Assembly: GCA_947496695.1 (NCBI GenBank)
Contig: CANMEI010000007.1
Coordinates: forward strand, 1 to 64,000
Direction of reading: 5' to 3'
DNA from: an uncultured Cellulophaga sp.
GTDB lineage: Bacteria > Bacteroidota > Bacteroidia > Flavobacteriales > Flavobacteriaceae
DNA: 64,000 bases
Every line of letters begins with the position of its first letter. Position 1 is the stretch's first letter. Shown one piece after another: positions 44,854-53,102 of the stretch. The position numbers and the translations under genes were made by a program. Under the pieces are notes generated by a model. The model was not told where the DNA came from, did not search any database, and worked only from the letters and a program-made list of their open reading frames with translations.

Positions 44854-47082
44854 TTATTTATTTAATAATTCTTTATTTGGTGTATTCCCTAAAACAAAAT
44901 GCAACTCACCGCCTTCAAGTATTTGTTGGTGTGTAATTGTTATTTTATTATATGGTTCACCATTTAAAGTAATAGCTTGTATATAAAAATTTTCTTTAGA
45001 TTGATTTTCTGTAGTTACTTTAAACTCTTTTCCTCCTTCTAGTGCCACAGTTGCTTCACTTACAAATGGAGATGTTATACTATACACTCCATCAGCAGGA
45101 TTTATAGGATAAATTCCAATTGAAGATAATACCAACCAAGCAGACATTTGTCCGCAATCTTCATTACCACAATACCCATCAGGTTTAGTGGTGTATTGCG
45201 TATTTATAATTCTACGAACCATTTCTTGTGTTTTCCATGGTTGACCAATAGTATTATATAAATAAGAAACATGATGACTAGGTTCATTACCATGTGCATA
45301 TTGCCCGATCATACCTGTACTAAAAATTGGAAGTTTATCTCCTTTTTCAGGATAATATGTAAACATAGAGTCTAGTTTTACCGTAAATTGTTCTTTACCT
45401 AAAGTATCTACCAAACCATCAATATCATGAGGTACAAACCAGAAATATTGCCACCCATTACTCTCACAAAATTCTTTTGTATATTCTTTTGCATTAAATG
45501 GAGTATTGAAAATACCTTGATCACTTTTAGGACGAAAAAATGTTGAGGATGTATCGTATAAATTCTTCCAATTATTCGCTCTTTTCGAAAAAGTATTTGC
45601 TATTTCATTTTCCTCTAAATCTTTTGCTAATTGTACAATACACCAGTCGTTATAAGCATATTCTAATGTTTTTGAAACTGACCAATTTTCATGGTTTTCA
45701 CCTGTTGGAACATAACCTAATTCCATATACGTATCAATCTCTCTCCCTTTTTCTGTGGCTGACGCCACACAAGCTTCTAACGCCTTTTTAGCATCTAAAG
45801 GAATTCCTTTAAAATAAGCATCAACAAGTACCGGAACTGCATGATAACCAATCATCATATTAGTTTCATTACCTGCTAAAGACCATACTGGCAATAAACC
45901 TGTTTCATCATAATGAGATAAAAAGGACTTCAACATATCTTCAGTTTCATTAGCCGCTATAAGTGTGTATAGTGGGTGTGTTGCTCTAAAAGTATCCCAA
46001 AGTGAAAATGTATCGTATTTATTATAACCTTCAGCTGTATGCACTACACCGTCTGCTCCTTTGTATGCTCCATCAACATCACTGTGTAGTGACGGTGTTA
46101 AAAACACATGGTATAAATTGGTGTAAAACAATTCCTTTTGAGCTTCTGTTGCTTCAATCTCTATTTTAGATAGGTACTTTTCCCATATATCTGACGCGTC
46201 TTGAACTGTTTTATTAAAGTTCCAATGTGGTAATTCAGCTTCTAAATTTATGCGTGCACCTTCTGTACTAGCAGATGACAATGCTACTTTTACTTGTATT
46301 TTCTCATCATCTTCTGTGTTATAATTAGCAACTATTCTTGTGAATTTTCCTTTAACACTAGTGGAATCTACTAAATCTTGATTCTTAAATAATTGTGCAT
46401 TATTAAAAGGTTTTGAAAACTTCATTACAAAATAAACACGCTGATCGTTTGCCCAACCTTTAGATTTTCTATATCCAGAAATTGTCCGGTTATCTTCAAT
46501 AGTAATCTCTGTATCAACTGGAGCATCCCAGTTTAGGCTATATCCTAAATCAAGAATAATCTGGCTTTTTTCATCTTTAGGAAATGTATATTGATGAAAA
46601 CCTACACGAGAAGTTGTTGTTAATTCTGCTTTTATTCCTGAACTTAATAAATCAACTGAATAGTAGCCAGGGCTAGCTTTTTCTTTATCATGTGAAAATT
46701 TAGAATATGGTCTATACCTTCCCTCAGGTGTTAAGCTTTCAGTAAACTTGCTATTTAATGGCATTACTAATAAATCATACATATCACCCGCGCCAGTACC
46801 AGAAAGGTGTGTATGGCTGAAACCTGCTATAGTAGAATCTGGATAAAAATACCCTGCAATTCTATCCCACCCTGGTAAACCGTTATCGGGACTTAGTTGT
46901 ACCATACCAAATGGAACAACTGCACCTGGATAAGTATTTCCAGGACCATCAGTACCCGTAAAAGTATTCACATAACTGGTTAATTTTTTCGGAGTATTTA
47001 AATTTTCTTCTTGTTTCTTTTCTACTTTACAAGAAAAAATTCCTAATGTTAATACTAATAATAAATAACTGTAATGTTTCAT
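44854..47082 (-). CDS. GH92 exo-alpha-mannosidase, lipoprotein
   Basis: 742 residues, lipobox LGIFSC. The N-terminal beta-sandwich motif NTFTGTDGPGNTYPGAVVPFGMVQLSPD and the (alpha/alpha)6 motifs DTFRATHPLYTL and GNEDCGQMSAWLVLSSIGIYP are GH92 hallmarks. GH92 enzymes are Ca-dependent, inverting alpha-mannosidases acting on N-glycans, yeast mannan or phosphomannose. It lies 15 bases after the previous gene in the operon and directly abuts the stop of the unrecognised 550-residue protein, so the two are probably coupled. Confidence 0.93.
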   Translation of the reverse strand: MKHYSYLLLVLTLGIFSCKVEKKQEENLNTPKKLTSYVNTFTGTDGPGNTYPGAVVPFGMVQLSPDNGLPGWDRIAGYFYPDSTIAGFSHTHLSGTGAGDMYDLLVMPLNSKFTESLTPEGRYRPYSKFSHDKEKASPGYYSVDLLSSGIKAELTTTSRVGFHQYTFPKDEKSQIILDLGYSLNWDAPVDTEITIEDNRTISGYRKSKGWANDQRVYFVMKFSKPFNNAQLFKNQDLVDSTSVKGKFTRIVANYNTEDDEKIQVKVALSSASTEGARINLEAELPHWNFNKTVQDASDIWEKYLSKIEIEATEAQKELFYTNLYHVFLTPSLHSDVDGAYKGADGVVHTAEGYNKYDTFSLWDTFRATHPLYTLIAANETEDMLKSFLSHYDETGLLPVWSLAGNETNMMIGYHAVPVLVDAYFKGIPLDAKKALEACVASATEKGREIDTYMELGYVPTGENHENWSVSKTLEYAYNDWCIVQLAKDLEENEIANTFSKRANNWKNLYDTSSTFFRPKSDQGIFNTPFNAKEYTKEFCESNGWQYFWFVPHDIDGLVDTLGKEQFTVKLDSMFTYYPEKGDKLPIFSTGMIGQYAHGNEPSHHVSYLYNTIGQPWKTQEMVRRIINTQYTTKPDGYCGNEDCGQMSAWLVLSSIGIYPINPADGVYSITSPFVSEATVALEGGKEFKVTTENQSKENFYIQAITLNGEPYNKITITHQQILEGGELHFVLGNTPNKELLNK

Positions 47083-48735
47083 TTATCTTTTTCTTAATGT
47101 ATCTACTTTACGATTAGCATTATTAGCTATATGACGGTCATAATCTTGCGTGTATAATGTTGCTATTGCACTATACTTATCTGCAAGTTTATTATACTCT
47201 TTCCATGCCTTATCATAAGCTTTAATCCATTTTTGAACATCTTTTATATTCCCATGATCTTCTGCATACTTCATATAGACTAGTGTTCTATATATTGTAT
47301 ACAATTTTAACCCATATTCAGAAGATGCAATAGCATGGTTTTTAGTTTCCTCATTGCGCCAATCTATTGATTTTGCCAATTTCACTATTTCTTTCCATTT
47401 AGCAATAGATTCATCCTTTTGAATTAAGTTTCGCTTTTGTTCTGTATCCCCTTTTACAACCATTGGCCATGCTATACCTTGATCTCTTGTCCACCAAGGA
47501 TTCATATCTCTATACGTACTATTCCTACCTCGAACTACGGCTTCCGCAGAAAGTAAACATAGCTTTCTAAACTTAGTAACATCATTACCTTTTAAATGTA
47601 AGCGTTCGGTAGTATATCTATTAAAAATAAACTCTTCAGATTTATCTGTATTTTGTCCCCATTGTGCCATAACCCAAGAGTTCAAATCACACCACAATTC
47701 ATCTTGTATATAAGGACCTTCCCAGCCACCACCACGAGTCCATGTCCAAATACCTGCATATAAATTAGGCTTAGTAGTTACAAATTCTTGAATGCTATTA
47801 ATTTGTTCTTCAGGCATTCTAGCATGTTCTTCAAAACCGTCAATAACACCATTAGCAATGTAGTTTGGATAAGCACCTTTACCTTCATATTCACGAGCAG
47901 ATTGAACTTCAATAATTTGACGGTGACGCCCTTGACCAATTACTTTACTAAATTCATTAGCTCTATGAAAATCACCTTCGACATGCTTAATACTAATAAT
48001 TAGGTTTTTGTGAGGTTCTATAGCATCACTAACTGCCATATAATCATCCGTTTTTCTATCAAAAGCACCCCAAGTACGGAAAATAAGCTGTTTATCTCTT
48101 TTTTCGCAAATCTCCTCTTTTAGTATATTGATTAAAGGAATTATTGTTTTCTCAGGGTTTGTTTTATCGTCAATTGCTCCTTGGTGATATGGCGCATCAT
48201 GTAAATACGTTTCTCCTATACGAACTACCAATCCGTCAAGGTCAGGAAACTGATCAAACATTTCATTAATTTGAGCACGTATCAATTTTTCTGTCAATAC
48301 ATCATTAGGGTTTCCAAAGGTTTTTTCAATTCCGTATTTTTCAATTAACCTTTTAGGAAATAAAACAAGATCAGACATTGCATAAATTGCCATATCTTCT
48401 GCTTTACACGCAGCATGCATTTTTTTTATTTGTATTGCTTTTGCATCTACCCATTTACGATCTTCAGATCCTTTTGGTAAAATGTCTTTATCAACAGACA
48501 CCCAATTAATAGCTAACGCAGGTGATTCAAAAAGAAAATACACTTTACCATTATAACCCATTTCTTTCATTACGGCTGGGTCATTATATTTAGTTTTATA
48601 TGGATCTTCACCAGGATTGTGGTGTACCATATCTAAAATTAAAGGTTCTGAATTTTGAGCTAATAAGTTTAAAGTAAAAACGAAAAAAAACGAAAAAATT
48701 AATAGTAATGAACGTTTATTGGCAGTCATTTTCAT
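47083..48735 (-). CDS. Secreted protein of unrecognised family, candidate glycoside hydrolase
   Basis: 550 residues (or 548 from the Met at 48729). A signal peptide (LLLIFSFFFVFTLNLLAQ) is clear. I cannot assign a family. The body reads like a TIM barrel: VYFLFESPALAINW, DMAIYAMSDLVLFP, DLDGLVVRIGETYLHD, LIFRTWGAFDRKTDD, LIISIKHVEGDFHR, IIEVQSAREYEGKGAYPNY and YAGIWTWTRGGGWEGPY, with Glu/Asp at strand ends as in retaining clan-A glycosidases or GH67/GH115-like enzymes. A helical C-terminal part (about 400-550) follows. It heads the minus-strand operon before GH92, GH20, permease and sulfatase, so a carbohydrate-active role is likely, though not proven. Confidence 0.6.
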   Translation of the reverse strand: MKMTANKRSLLLIFSFFFVFTLNLLAQNSEPLILDMVHHNPGEDPYKTKYNDPAVMKEMGYNGKVYFLFESPALAINWVSVDKDILPKGSEDRKWVDAKAIQIKKMHAACKAEDMAIYAMSDLVLFPKRLIEKYGIEKTFGNPNDVLTEKLIRAQINEMFDQFPDLDGLVVRIGETYLHDAPYHQGAIDDKTNPEKTIIPLINILKEEICEKRDKQLIFRTWGAFDRKTDDYMAVSDAIEPHKNLIISIKHVEGDFHRANEFSKVIGQGRHRQIIEVQSAREYEGKGAYPNYIANGVIDGFEEHARMPEEQINSIQEFVTTKPNLYAGIWTWTRGGGWEGPYIQDELWCDLNSWVMAQWGQNTDKSEEFIFNRYTTERLHLKGNDVTKFRKLCLLSAEAVVRGRNSTYRDMNPWWTRDQGIAWPMVVKGDTEQKRNLIQKDESIAKWKEIVKLAKSIDWRNEETKNHAIASSEYGLKLYTIYRTLVYMKYAEDHGNIKDVQKWIKAYDKAWKEYNKLADKYSAIATLYTQDYDRHIANNANRKVDTLRKR

Positions 48736-49224
48736 AATAATTATAAGAGTTACAAGTATATAAACTTATGTTTTCCTTTGGATTTTATATTATAATTTAG
48801 ACCAATAACTTTTGGGCTTCGATAATTAACTAGTAATTTTAATGAAATACTAAGTCTTCTTTTTGTTATAACTGTACATTAGCTTTAAAAAAAATATACC
48901 TTAAAGATATCTTATAAATTGAAATTTTAAAAAGTTATACTTCTAATAATGATGTAACTTTTATCCAATATTTAGTTACAAGATTGGTAACATAAATAAA
49001 AGTTTTCTTTTTTATTTGAAAAAGAATTTTGAAACTTACCAGTTACTGATAGTATTAAAAAAAAATAAACTTGCTTTATAATAACATAAAGCAAGTTTAT
49101 TCTTTAACCATTTTTATTTTTCAACTAATGTATATTCAATAGTAAAAAAAATGTGCATTTGTATTACAAACCAAAACCATAAAAAATAAAGAATTACGAT
49201 TGTTTTTTATGGTTTACGTTATCA
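48736..49224. other. Intergenic region separating the two glycan operons
   Basis: 489 bases. It holds a strong minus-strand terminator (49057-49101), a second 13-bp inverted repeat near the GH20 stop (49174-49186 with 49203-49215), and, further left, the presumed promoter region of the downstream operon (48736-49050). I could not find a convincing TTG/TAnnTTTG pair there. Confidence 0.6.
49057..49101 (-). terminator. Terminator of the upstream glycan operon
   Basis: Perfect 16-bp arms (49064-49079 and 49086-49101; AATAAACTTGCTTTAT and its complement) with a 6-nt loop, followed on the minus strand by nine T. It divides the sulfated-glycan genes into two transcription units. Confidence 0.85.
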
Positions 49225-51543
49225 TTAATATGCTGTAATCTTAGAGTCAATTGGTTTTAACTCTTCTCCTTGCAATGCATAAGAAACATCAATCATACGA
49301 GGTTTTGTACTTGGCTTATATTGTATCGTAATTGGGTGCCAGCCTTTTTTCAAAGCCACTTTACCATATTGTTTTTTAGGACCGTGATAGCCTCCATTAT
49401 CAACTACTAATTGATCTCCAATAAATAATAAGTTTCCTCCATCTGAACGAGTTTCAAACTCATAAATACCGTCCTTTTCTGCATTAAAATATCCTGTATA
49501 TGAAATTGAAAAGTTTTTCATCTCTTTAAAATCACCTAAAACAATACTATCAACTTTAGCGAAATTAGTTGTAGTTGGTGTTTTCATATCCTCAACTTTC
49601 TTAAATTTCCCTTTAGATATATATTTTTTTAAGCCATTTTGTTTTGGTGTGTTTTCAGAAGCTTCTATATAATCCACATGAAAAACCTTACTCTTTTTTA
49701 AGTCGTTAAATTTTTCGCCACGGTATGATCTTGCTTTTATCTCTAAAGTATCATTAATTACTTTTGAAGCAATTACGGTAAATGGAGTTTGATATTTATT
49801 TGACTCTCTTGTTGGAGTACTTCCGTCAAGTGTATAATAAATTTCAACATCATCTAAAGGGTATGCTAACTCTAAATTAACTAAAGTACTATCAACACAA
49901 GCAATATCTTTTTCTAAACCTTTTACGGCTGGTATATAGTAATACACACCTAACACATCTAATCTATCATACTGCTTTTCTACTCTAGTATTAAAAGTTT
50001 CAAAATCTCTTTCTTGATTAACCCACCCGTTTTCTGAAACAGCTAACATTCTAGGAAATGCTTGATATTGTAGCCTTTTAAAACTAGGAATCCATTCCGA
50101 CCAAAGATTGGCTTGAATACCTAAAACATTGTTAGCCTCTTGTTTTGTAAAACTTTCAGGTATTGGTTCGTAATTGTAAACTTTTTCTAATGTATTCCCT
50201 TCATTTAAATAATCAAAATAATAAGCATCAGTAGGTGTTACAACAACATTATTACCATTTTCAGCTGCCTTTTTAGGTGCTTCAGGTCTCCAACCTCTCC
50301 ACCACATTACTGTTGCATCTTTTGTTAAACCACCATCAACAATTTCATCCCAACCCAAGAATTTCTTTCCTTTCGATTTTAAAAACTGCTCAATATCTCT
50401 ATTAAAAAATGACTGTAATTCGTGTTCATTTTTAAGGTTATTGTCTTTTATTACTTTTTGGCAATGGGGACATTTCTCCCAAGATTTTACATTAACCTCA
50501 TCACCACCAATGTGTACATAATCTGCAGGAAATAATTCTACTACTTCGCTTAATACATTTTTCATGAACTCATATGTAGTATCTTTTCCCAAACATGTTG
50601 GGTATGTAAAAACAGTATCCCAGCCTGATTCTCCATTACAAGATAAGTAAGGATAATTATCAATTGCAGCTTTGAAGTGACCTGGCATATCAATTTCAGG
50701 AATTACTGAAATACATCTATCATCAGCATAAGCAACAATTTCTTTAATCTGCTCTTGAGTAAAAAAGCCTCCGTATTTGCGTTCGCCATCAATCTCTTCA
50801 AATTTTGATTGATCTATAGTATATAATTCATTTTCAACAGCCCTTGTATTACAAATGGTGTCTTGGTTATTAGGTATTCTCCATGCTCCGTTTTCTGTTA
50901 AAAGTGGGTATTCTTTTATCTCGATTCTCCAACCCTGATCATCTGTTAAGTGCATGTGATACTTATTCATTTTATATAAAGCCATATAATCTAAAAAGTC
51001 TTTCACCTCATAAATATCAAAAAAGTGACGACTAAAATCCATATGCATACCACGCCATTCAAAACGAGGTTCATCTTCAATACTTACACACGGAACATAC
51101 CAGTCAGCATTTACTTTTTCTTTACTTTCAATAGTTACAGGAAGTAATTGACGAATAGTTTGAACTGCATTAAAAAAACCACTTTCTTCGGATGCTTTTA
51201 TATGTATTGAAGTTGGGTTCACTTCCAAAGTATAAGCTCCATCTTTTAGACCTTCAATATTCTCAAAAAAAATAGCGTTCTCTTCTTTATTATTTACAAT
51301 TTGTAAGTGATAATCTGCAGCAGTATTAAATAAACCTAATAAATAATTTACAGCTTTTTGTTGGTTATTATCTTGTAATACTACCTTAGTATCAGACTCT
51401 ATTTGAAACGAACTTTCTTTTAATTCAAAACTAACCGGCTTAGGTAATAATGATATATCTTCTTGTTTAAAAGTAGGTTTAGGTTTTTGCGAACACGATG
51501 CAAAAAACAATGTAATTAATAATAAGGTTAAATAATTTTTCAT
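49225..51543 (-). CDS. GH20 beta-N-acetylhexosaminidase with C-terminal PA14-like domain
   Basis: 772 residues, lipoprotein (lipobox LFFASC). GH20b (about 25-150) precedes a catalytic barrel with MHLTDDQGWRIEI and HIGGDEVN near residue 347. A chitobiase-type domain is followed by a C-terminal PA14-like module (about 655-770; FETRSDGGNLLFIGDQLVVDN), a probable carbohydrate-binding part. It is the last gene of the larger operon, 21 bases after the sulfatase. It differs in accessory domains from the 42490 and 59454 homologues, suggesting different linkage or glycan context. Confidence 0.92.
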   Translation of the reverse strand: MKNYLTLLLITLFFASCSQKPKPTFKQEDISLLPKPVSFELKESSFQIESDTKVVLQDNNQQKAVNYLLGLFNTAADYHLQIVNNKEENAIFFENIEGLKDGAYTLEVNPTSIHIKASEESGFFNAVQTIRQLLPVTIESKEKVNADWYVPCVSIEDEPRFEWRGMHMDFSRHFFDIYEVKDFLDYMALYKMNKYHMHLTDDQGWRIEIKEYPLLTENGAWRIPNNQDTICNTRAVENELYTIDQSKFEEIDGERKYGGFFTQEQIKEIVAYADDRCISVIPEIDMPGHFKAAIDNYPYLSCNGESGWDTVFTYPTCLGKDTTYEFMKNVLSEVVELFPADYVHIGGDEVNVKSWEKCPHCQKVIKDNNLKNEHELQSFFNRDIEQFLKSKGKKFLGWDEIVDGGLTKDATVMWWRGWRPEAPKKAAENGNNVVVTPTDAYYFDYLNEGNTLEKVYNYEPIPESFTKQEANNVLGIQANLWSEWIPSFKRLQYQAFPRMLAVSENGWVNQERDFETFNTRVEKQYDRLDVLGVYYYIPAVKGLEKDIACVDSTLVNLELAYPLDDVEIYYTLDGSTPTRESNKYQTPFTVIASKVINDTLEIKARSYRGEKFNDLKKSKVFHVDYIEASENTPKQNGLKKYISKGKFKKVEDMKTPTTTNFAKVDSIVLGDFKEMKNFSISYTGYFNAEKDGIYEFETRSDGGNLLFIGDQLVVDNGGYHGPKKQYGKVALKKGWHPITIQYKPSTKPRMIDVSYALQGEELKPIDSKITAY

Positions 51544-51564
51544 TTCTAAGGTTTTATTTTGGTG

Positions 51565-53097
51565 TTAGTCTGTTTTAGTACTTAATTTTAAAAACTGTTC
51601 TTCGGTTGCTAAACCCATCATATTATTTTCACGATGCTTTAAGCGTTCTACAGCTTTATTTAAAAACTCAAGTTTTACGTCTGTTGGTAAACCTTTTGTT
51701 TTTGTGTATTTAGGATTATTATCTAATTTAGGAAGTGCATCTATTTTAGTTTTAAAACCACTTACAACATCTCTTAAATCAGCATTCTCAATTAAATTAT
51801 TAGTTTCATACGGATCACTCTCTATATCATATAAACGACCAATCTGTTGTAAGGTATCAACATAAACCTTGTACTTTTCATCACGTAATACACGATCTCT
51901 ATATTGTATTGCATTAACCAGCCAACCTTCTTTATTAATATGACCAGGTAAACCTCCCATAGAAAGTATATAATCACGTTCACCTTTACTTGATCCTTCG
52001 GTTAACACCTTTGCAAATGAATGTCCGTCAAGTTTAAAGTCTGATTCTTTTTTTGCGTCAGCTAAATCTAAAAAGGTTGGTAACATATCTGTAAAATCAA
52101 CTAAAACATCTGTTTCGAAATGTTTATTATCTGGTGTTTTTACTATAAATGGTGAGTTAATTCCATTTTCGGTTAAATAAGCTTTTCCACCTCTTACATA
52201 CGCACCATTTCTTTTCCCAATAATTGATGGTGAGGTGCCATTGTCTGTCGTCAATACTAAATAGGTATTATCTGCCAAACCTGATGTTTCTAAATTATCA
52301 AGAATTTTTCCGATAATATAATCTGTATAAAGTACCATAGCTAAATGTTTTTCGTATTTAGTTTTAGCTTCTGGTTCAAGGGGTGTATGTACAAAAGGAG
52401 AATGTGTCAACACCATTGGATAATAAATACAAAACGGATTGTTTTTATTTGTATTCATAAAATCAATTACAAAATCTGAAAACACATCTGGCCCAAATTT
52501 ACCTTCGTAAGTCTTACTACCTTCTTTTGTAAAAATATAAGGATTCCAATAGCGTTTATCGCTTGGTTTATTACCCGATTCGTAACCTGTCCACATACAA
52601 AATTCATCGAAACCTGCTTTTTGCATCGCATTTGGCTCTATTCTAAAATCGTTTATTTGCCATTTACCAGCAATACAAGTTTTGTAACCTTCTTGGTGTA
52701 GTGCTTTTGCAAAACTTGGGTTTTTATCGGCATCAAAATTAGCACCATGTCCCCAACGTGGAACATCATAATGATTTACCCAACCGTTATTGTAAGGATA
52801 TTGCCCCGTAATTAAAGCCACACGACTTGGTGTACATTGAGGCATTGAATATACATTATTGAATTTTATACTTGTATTTACAAGAGCATCAATATTTGGA
52901 GTTTCAATTTCTGTAGCTCCATAACTAGGAAACCATTCTTTACCTAAATCATCTACTAAAATAAATATAAAGTTAGGTTTTTCAATGGTGTCAGTACTTG
53001 CTTTTTTATCTACTTTTTGCTTGCAAGACATTGCAAAGCTAATAGTAATAATCAGCAACAAACTGCACTTTAAATTGTGTGCTGATTTAACAAACAT
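51565..53097 (-). CDS. Sulfatase (formylglycine-dependent), lipoprotein
   Basis: 510 residues from the ATG at 53097 (MFVKSAHNLKCSLLLI); an upstream ATG at 53115 would overlap the esterase gene by 13 bases and is less likely. Lipobox FAMSC. Ca-binding FILVDDLGKE and the maturation site CTPSRVAL (Cys about 88 from this start) are intact; a HSPFVHTP segment and a DNGTS motif follow. It presumably desulfates the glycan before GH20/GH92 attack. Subfamily and regiospecificity cannot be read by eye. Confidence 0.9.
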   Translation of the reverse strand: MFVKSAHNLKCSLLLIITISFAMSCKQKVDKKASTDTIEKPNFIFILVDDLGKEWFPSYGATEIETPNIDALVNTSIKFNNVYSMPQCTPSRVALITGQYPYNNGWVNHYDVPRWGHGANFDADKNPSFAKALHQEGYKTCIAGKWQINDFRIEPNAMQKAGFDEFCMWTGYESGNKPSDKRYWNPYIFTKEGSKTYEGKFGPDVFSDFVIDFMNTNKNNPFCIYYPMVLTHSPFVHTPLEPEAKTKYEKHLAMVLYTDYIIGKILDNLETSGLADNTYLVLTTDNGTSPSIIGKRNGAYVRGGKAYLTENGINSPFIVKTPDNKHFETDVLVDFTDMLPTFLDLADAKKESDFKLDGHSFAKVLTEGSSKGERDYILSMGGLPGHINKEGWLVNAIQYRDRVLRDEKYKVYVDTLQQIGRLYDIESDPYETNNLIENADLRDVVSGFKTKIDALPKLDNNPKYTKTKGLPTDVKLEFLNKAVERLKHRENNMMGLATEEQFLKLSTKTD

Positions 53098-53102
53098 ACA
53101 TT

